Below are positions 61,895-64,000 of a stretch of DNA of 64,000 nt, piece by piece (within the stretch, counting starts at the first letter, position 1; each line of letters begins with the position of its first letter). Source of the stretch: Oceanisphaera sp. IT1-181. Its GTDB lineage: Bacteria > Pseudomonadota > Gammaproteobacteria > Enterobacterales > Aeromonadaceae. Location: positions 1,855,001-1,919,000 of the forward strand of contig NZ_CP136856.1 in NCBI RefSeq assembly GCF_033807535.1. Reading direction: 5' to 3'. A program made the translations under genes and the position numbers. The notes beneath the pieces were generated by a model, which had not been told where the DNA came from, made no database searches, and saw nothing but the letters and a program-made list of their open reading frames with translations.

Positions 61895-63412
61895 GTGTCC
61901 GAAACACAGCGCCCTCAGGCTCATCGACCTTGGATCTTAACTGCATTAATGTTGTTTATGATGCTGGCTGCCATGGACGTAACCATTGTATCCACCGCAG
62001 TGCCGCAAATCGTGGCGGACTTAGGCGATTTTTCATTGTTTACTTGGGTATTTTCAATTTATTTGCTGACGCAGACCGTCACTATTCCCGTATACGGTAA
62101 GTTGGCTGACTTATACGGTCGAAAACCGATTTTGATCTTTGGCAGTACGTTGTTTTTAGTGGGATCTGCCGCCTGTGCCTTTGCCTGGGATATGCCCAGT
62201 TTAATTGCCTTTCGTGGGCTGCAAGGTTTGGGCGCGGGCGCCATTATGGCCACCATCAACACCTTGGCCGGCGACTTATATAGCCTAGAAGAGCGCGGTC
62301 GCGTGCAAGGCTATTTGTCCAGCGTGTGGGGCATAGCCGCCATTTCTGGTCCCATGTTAGGGGGCACCTTTGTGGAATATCTGACCTGGCACTGGATATT
62401 TTTAGTCAACCTGCCCATTGGCCTGCTGGCGATTGGCTTACTGATGGCGTTCTTGCATGAAGACGTGGTGAAAAAGCGCCACAACATCGATTATCTCGGC
62501 TCCGCCGCCATCTTGGCCGGTGTGGGCAGTTTAATCTTTGCACTGATGCAAGGCGGCACGGCTTGGGCTTGGGGTTCAAGCGCCAGCTTCACCGCCTTTG
62601 GTATTGCCGTTCTATTGCTGATGTTTGCGGTATGGACACAAACTCGCGCCCTTGAGCCCATTATGCCAGGCTGGCTGTGGCGCAATCCGGCACTGGCGGG
62701 GGCAAATTTAGCCATGATCGGCATGGGCTTTATTATTATGGTACCCACCGCTTATTTACCAACCTTTACGCAATCCGTGTATGGGCTCAATGCCATTAGC
62801 GCCGGTTTAGTGCTGGCGGCCATTAGCTTGGGCTGGCCGGCGGCGTCTAGCTTGTCGGCCAAGTTGTATCTGCGCATTGGTTATCGTAATACGGCCTTGA
62901 TTGGCAGTGTGCTGGTGTTATTGGCGACAGCAGGATTTTTAGTCTTTCCCTATCAAGTGTCAATTTGGGTGCTGGTGCTAGATCAGGTGTTGTTGGGTGC
63001 TGGCTTTGGTTTATTGTCGACGCCCTTATTGGTGGGCGCGCAAGCCTCGGTGGGCTGGCAACAACGCGGCGTGGTCACGGGTGCCAATATGTTCTCGCGC
63101 TTTTTAGGTCAGAGTTTGGGTATTGCGGTATTTGGTACGCTGTTTAATGGCAGTTTGACTACACAACTTGCCAAGGCACCCAATGAGCTGCGCGCGCGTT
63201 TACCTCAAGATATCGATGATGTGGTGGTCAGCTTGCAGCAATCGGACCTGGCCGCAGATGTGGCGCTCTATCTGCGCCACAGTGTGTTTGATGCCATTTA
63301 TGGCTTGTATATGGGCTTAGCGGTGGTCGCCTTGTTGGTGCTATTGGTGGTAGCGGTTAGCCCCAGACAATTTAGTAACCAGCAAACGGAAACAGTGACT
63401 GCTGATTGTTAA
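61895..63412 (+). CDS. MFS drug exporter, DHA2 (EmrB/QacA) family
   Basis: 505 residues with 14 predicted helices. First-helix motif MDVTIVSTAVPQI (motif D1), loop motif YGKLADLYGRKP, and the antiporter motif SGPMLGGTFVEYL in helix 5. This is the proton-driven multidrug exporter family; substrates cannot be told. No EmrA-type adaptor is adjacent. Start GTG at 61895 with AAGGAA upstream. No regulator gene in view, but an inverted repeat lies in the leader. Confidence 0.92.
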   Translation: MSETQRPQAHRPWILTALMLFMMLAAMDVTIVSTAVPQIVADLGDFSLFTWVFSIYLLTQTVTIPVYGKLADLYGRKPILIFGSTLFLVGSAACAFAWDMPSLIAFRGLQGLGAGAIMATINTLAGDLYSLEERGRVQGYLSSVWGIAAISGPMLGGTFVEYLTWHWIFLVNLPIGLLAIGLLMAFLHEDVVKKRHNIDYLGSAAILAGVGSLIFALMQGGTAWAWGSSASFTAFGIAVLLLMFAVWTQTRALEPIMPGWLWRNPALAGANLAMIGMGFIIMVPTAYLPTFTQSVYGLNAISAGLVLAAISLGWPAASSLSAKLYLRIGYRNTALIGSVLVLLATAGFLVFPYQVSIWVLVLDQVLLGAGFGLLSTPLLVGAQASVGWQQRGVVTGANMFSRFLGQSLGIAVFGTLFNGSLTTQLAKAPNELRARLPQDIDDVVVSLQQSDLAADVALYLRHSVFDAIYGLYMGLAVVALLVLLVVAVSPRQFSNQQTETVTADC

Positions 63413-64000
63413 CACTAAACTAAAGCCAAATTACAAACCGTGGCGAAGTCCTCTTTACCTAAGAGACGGCCACCAACAAAAAACACCATACTCCGTAGCC
63501 GCTAATTTATTCAGCGGGCCAGCGTAGCTGGATGTTTTAAAGCAGCGCCAAATCCTAAACCACCAAAAACGGCAAACCGTAGCTCATGCTCTTTACCGAA
63601 AACAAGGCTACCTACAAGGTTAAAACCAAGCGCTAAGACCATGGCTAAGGAGTCTTGAATCTTCCTGATTACTTATGAACCTCAGCTATTATGCGCCCTG
63701 TTTCAGTTTGTTCTTTTGTAGCTGCCGGTCTGGCTCCAAGGTCAAATGGTCTGGGTTTTGTAGCAGCCCGTCTCTTTGGTAAAGAGGACTTCGGCTGGCC
63801 AGCTTTGCTGGCTGTTACTGAGGTTTAGATTTAAACCAAAACATAAAACCGAGCCGAATAAATTGGCTCCTACAAGAGAATAGGCGCGCGACACTCTGTA
63901 AGTTATTGAATCTGTTCATTAATAATTATTGAGATATGGCTAATCATTATGGGTAATCAGGTGAATCTTTAATATCATTCTGGAAATCTAACTGTTCATC
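63413..64000. other. Intergenic region rich in dispersed repeats
   Basis: About 590 bases to the window edge without a gene. It holds three repeat pieces: an inverted fragment at 63436-63473, a partial copy at about 63497-63535 (GTAGCCG, GGGCCAGCGTAGCTGG), and a full element at 63756-63876. Confidence 0.6.
63756..63876. repeat. MITE-like inverted-repeat element, copy 2
   Basis: Begins TTTTGTAGCAGCCCGTCTC and continues TTTGGTAAAGAGGACTTCGGC, nearly identical to the left arm at 15240. It then carries GGCCAGCTTTGCTGGC (as at 38841) and AACATAAAACCGAGCCGAA, and ends GGCTCCTACAAG. Length about 121 bases, against 119 in copy 1. Confidence 0.65.

Noticed and set aside
1..64000. CRISPR array, prophage, insertion sequence, integron or replication origin
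   Set aside because: No direct repeats with regular unique spacers, no transposase, integrase or phage structural genes, and no DnaA-box cluster were seen.

Overview
The window looks like a chromosomal segment of a marine or brackish-water gammaproteobacterium. The gene complement is typically gammaproteobacterial (hrpA, slyB, ybjD, ppiC, maoP, sbcB, cdd, dnaX-ybaB-recR, apt, rlmF, msrA, yjgR). Added to it are an ectoine operon and features common in the Oceanisphaera/Oceanimonas/Zobellella neighbourhood of Aeromonadales. That placement is inferred from protein resemblance, because no rRNA or other decisive marker is present. I see no phage, insertion sequence, CRISPR array, tRNA or rRNA.

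Layout. 1-4.9 kb: hrpA (3' end outside the window), a very short secreted or membrane peptide gene with its own promoter and terminator, and slyB. 4.9-9 kb: a YcaD-like MFS carrier, an unknown membrane protein, the OLD-family nuclease YbjD, and ppiC. 9-13.2 kb: ectA-ectB-ectC-ask, all leftward, for making the osmolyte ectoine from aspartate semialdehyde. 13.4-19.2 kb, rightward: a cold-shock protein, a membrane TPR protein, maoP, sbcB, a YohJ/YohK pair and cdd. 19.2-24 kb, leftward: apt, dnaX, ybaB, recR; dnaX carries what looks like the classical -1 frameshift signal that makes the gamma subunit. 24-36 kb: mostly single genes, including a delta-class carbonic anhydrase, an RluA-type pseudouridine synthase, a GNAT-nitrilase fusion, a DJ-1/PfpI protein, FKBP and a diguanylate cyclase. 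36-47 kb: a beheaded cardiolipin synthase, a GntP permease, a DUF202 gene coupled to a 35-residue membrane protein, an M23 peptidase, an FNT channel, and the leftward set yjgR-msrA-DUF503-DsbA-hydrolase.

The most accessory part is 47-58 kb. It holds a two-gene operon of a DapD-like acyltransferase and a LysA-like decarboxylase of the specialised type, preceded by an attenuator-like leader. The pair recalls tabB/tabA of tabtoxin biosynthesis. Further on, an exported FAD amine oxidase, a cytochrome c and an exported RidA form an operon that reads as a complete periplasmic oxidation module: imine made, electrons taken away, imine hydrolysed. The window ends with a YbiO-type mechanosensitive channel, an EAL phosphodiesterase and a 14-helix MFS exporter.

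Non-coding signals are unusually rich. About 120-bp hairpin-type elements, whole or partial, occur near 15.2, 38.8, 63.4, 63.5 and 63.8 kb. Several intergenic gaps carry short degenerate tandem repeats, each with a different exact period (12, 15, 18 and 20 bp). Functions given are from motif and family recognition by eye; no database search was run.
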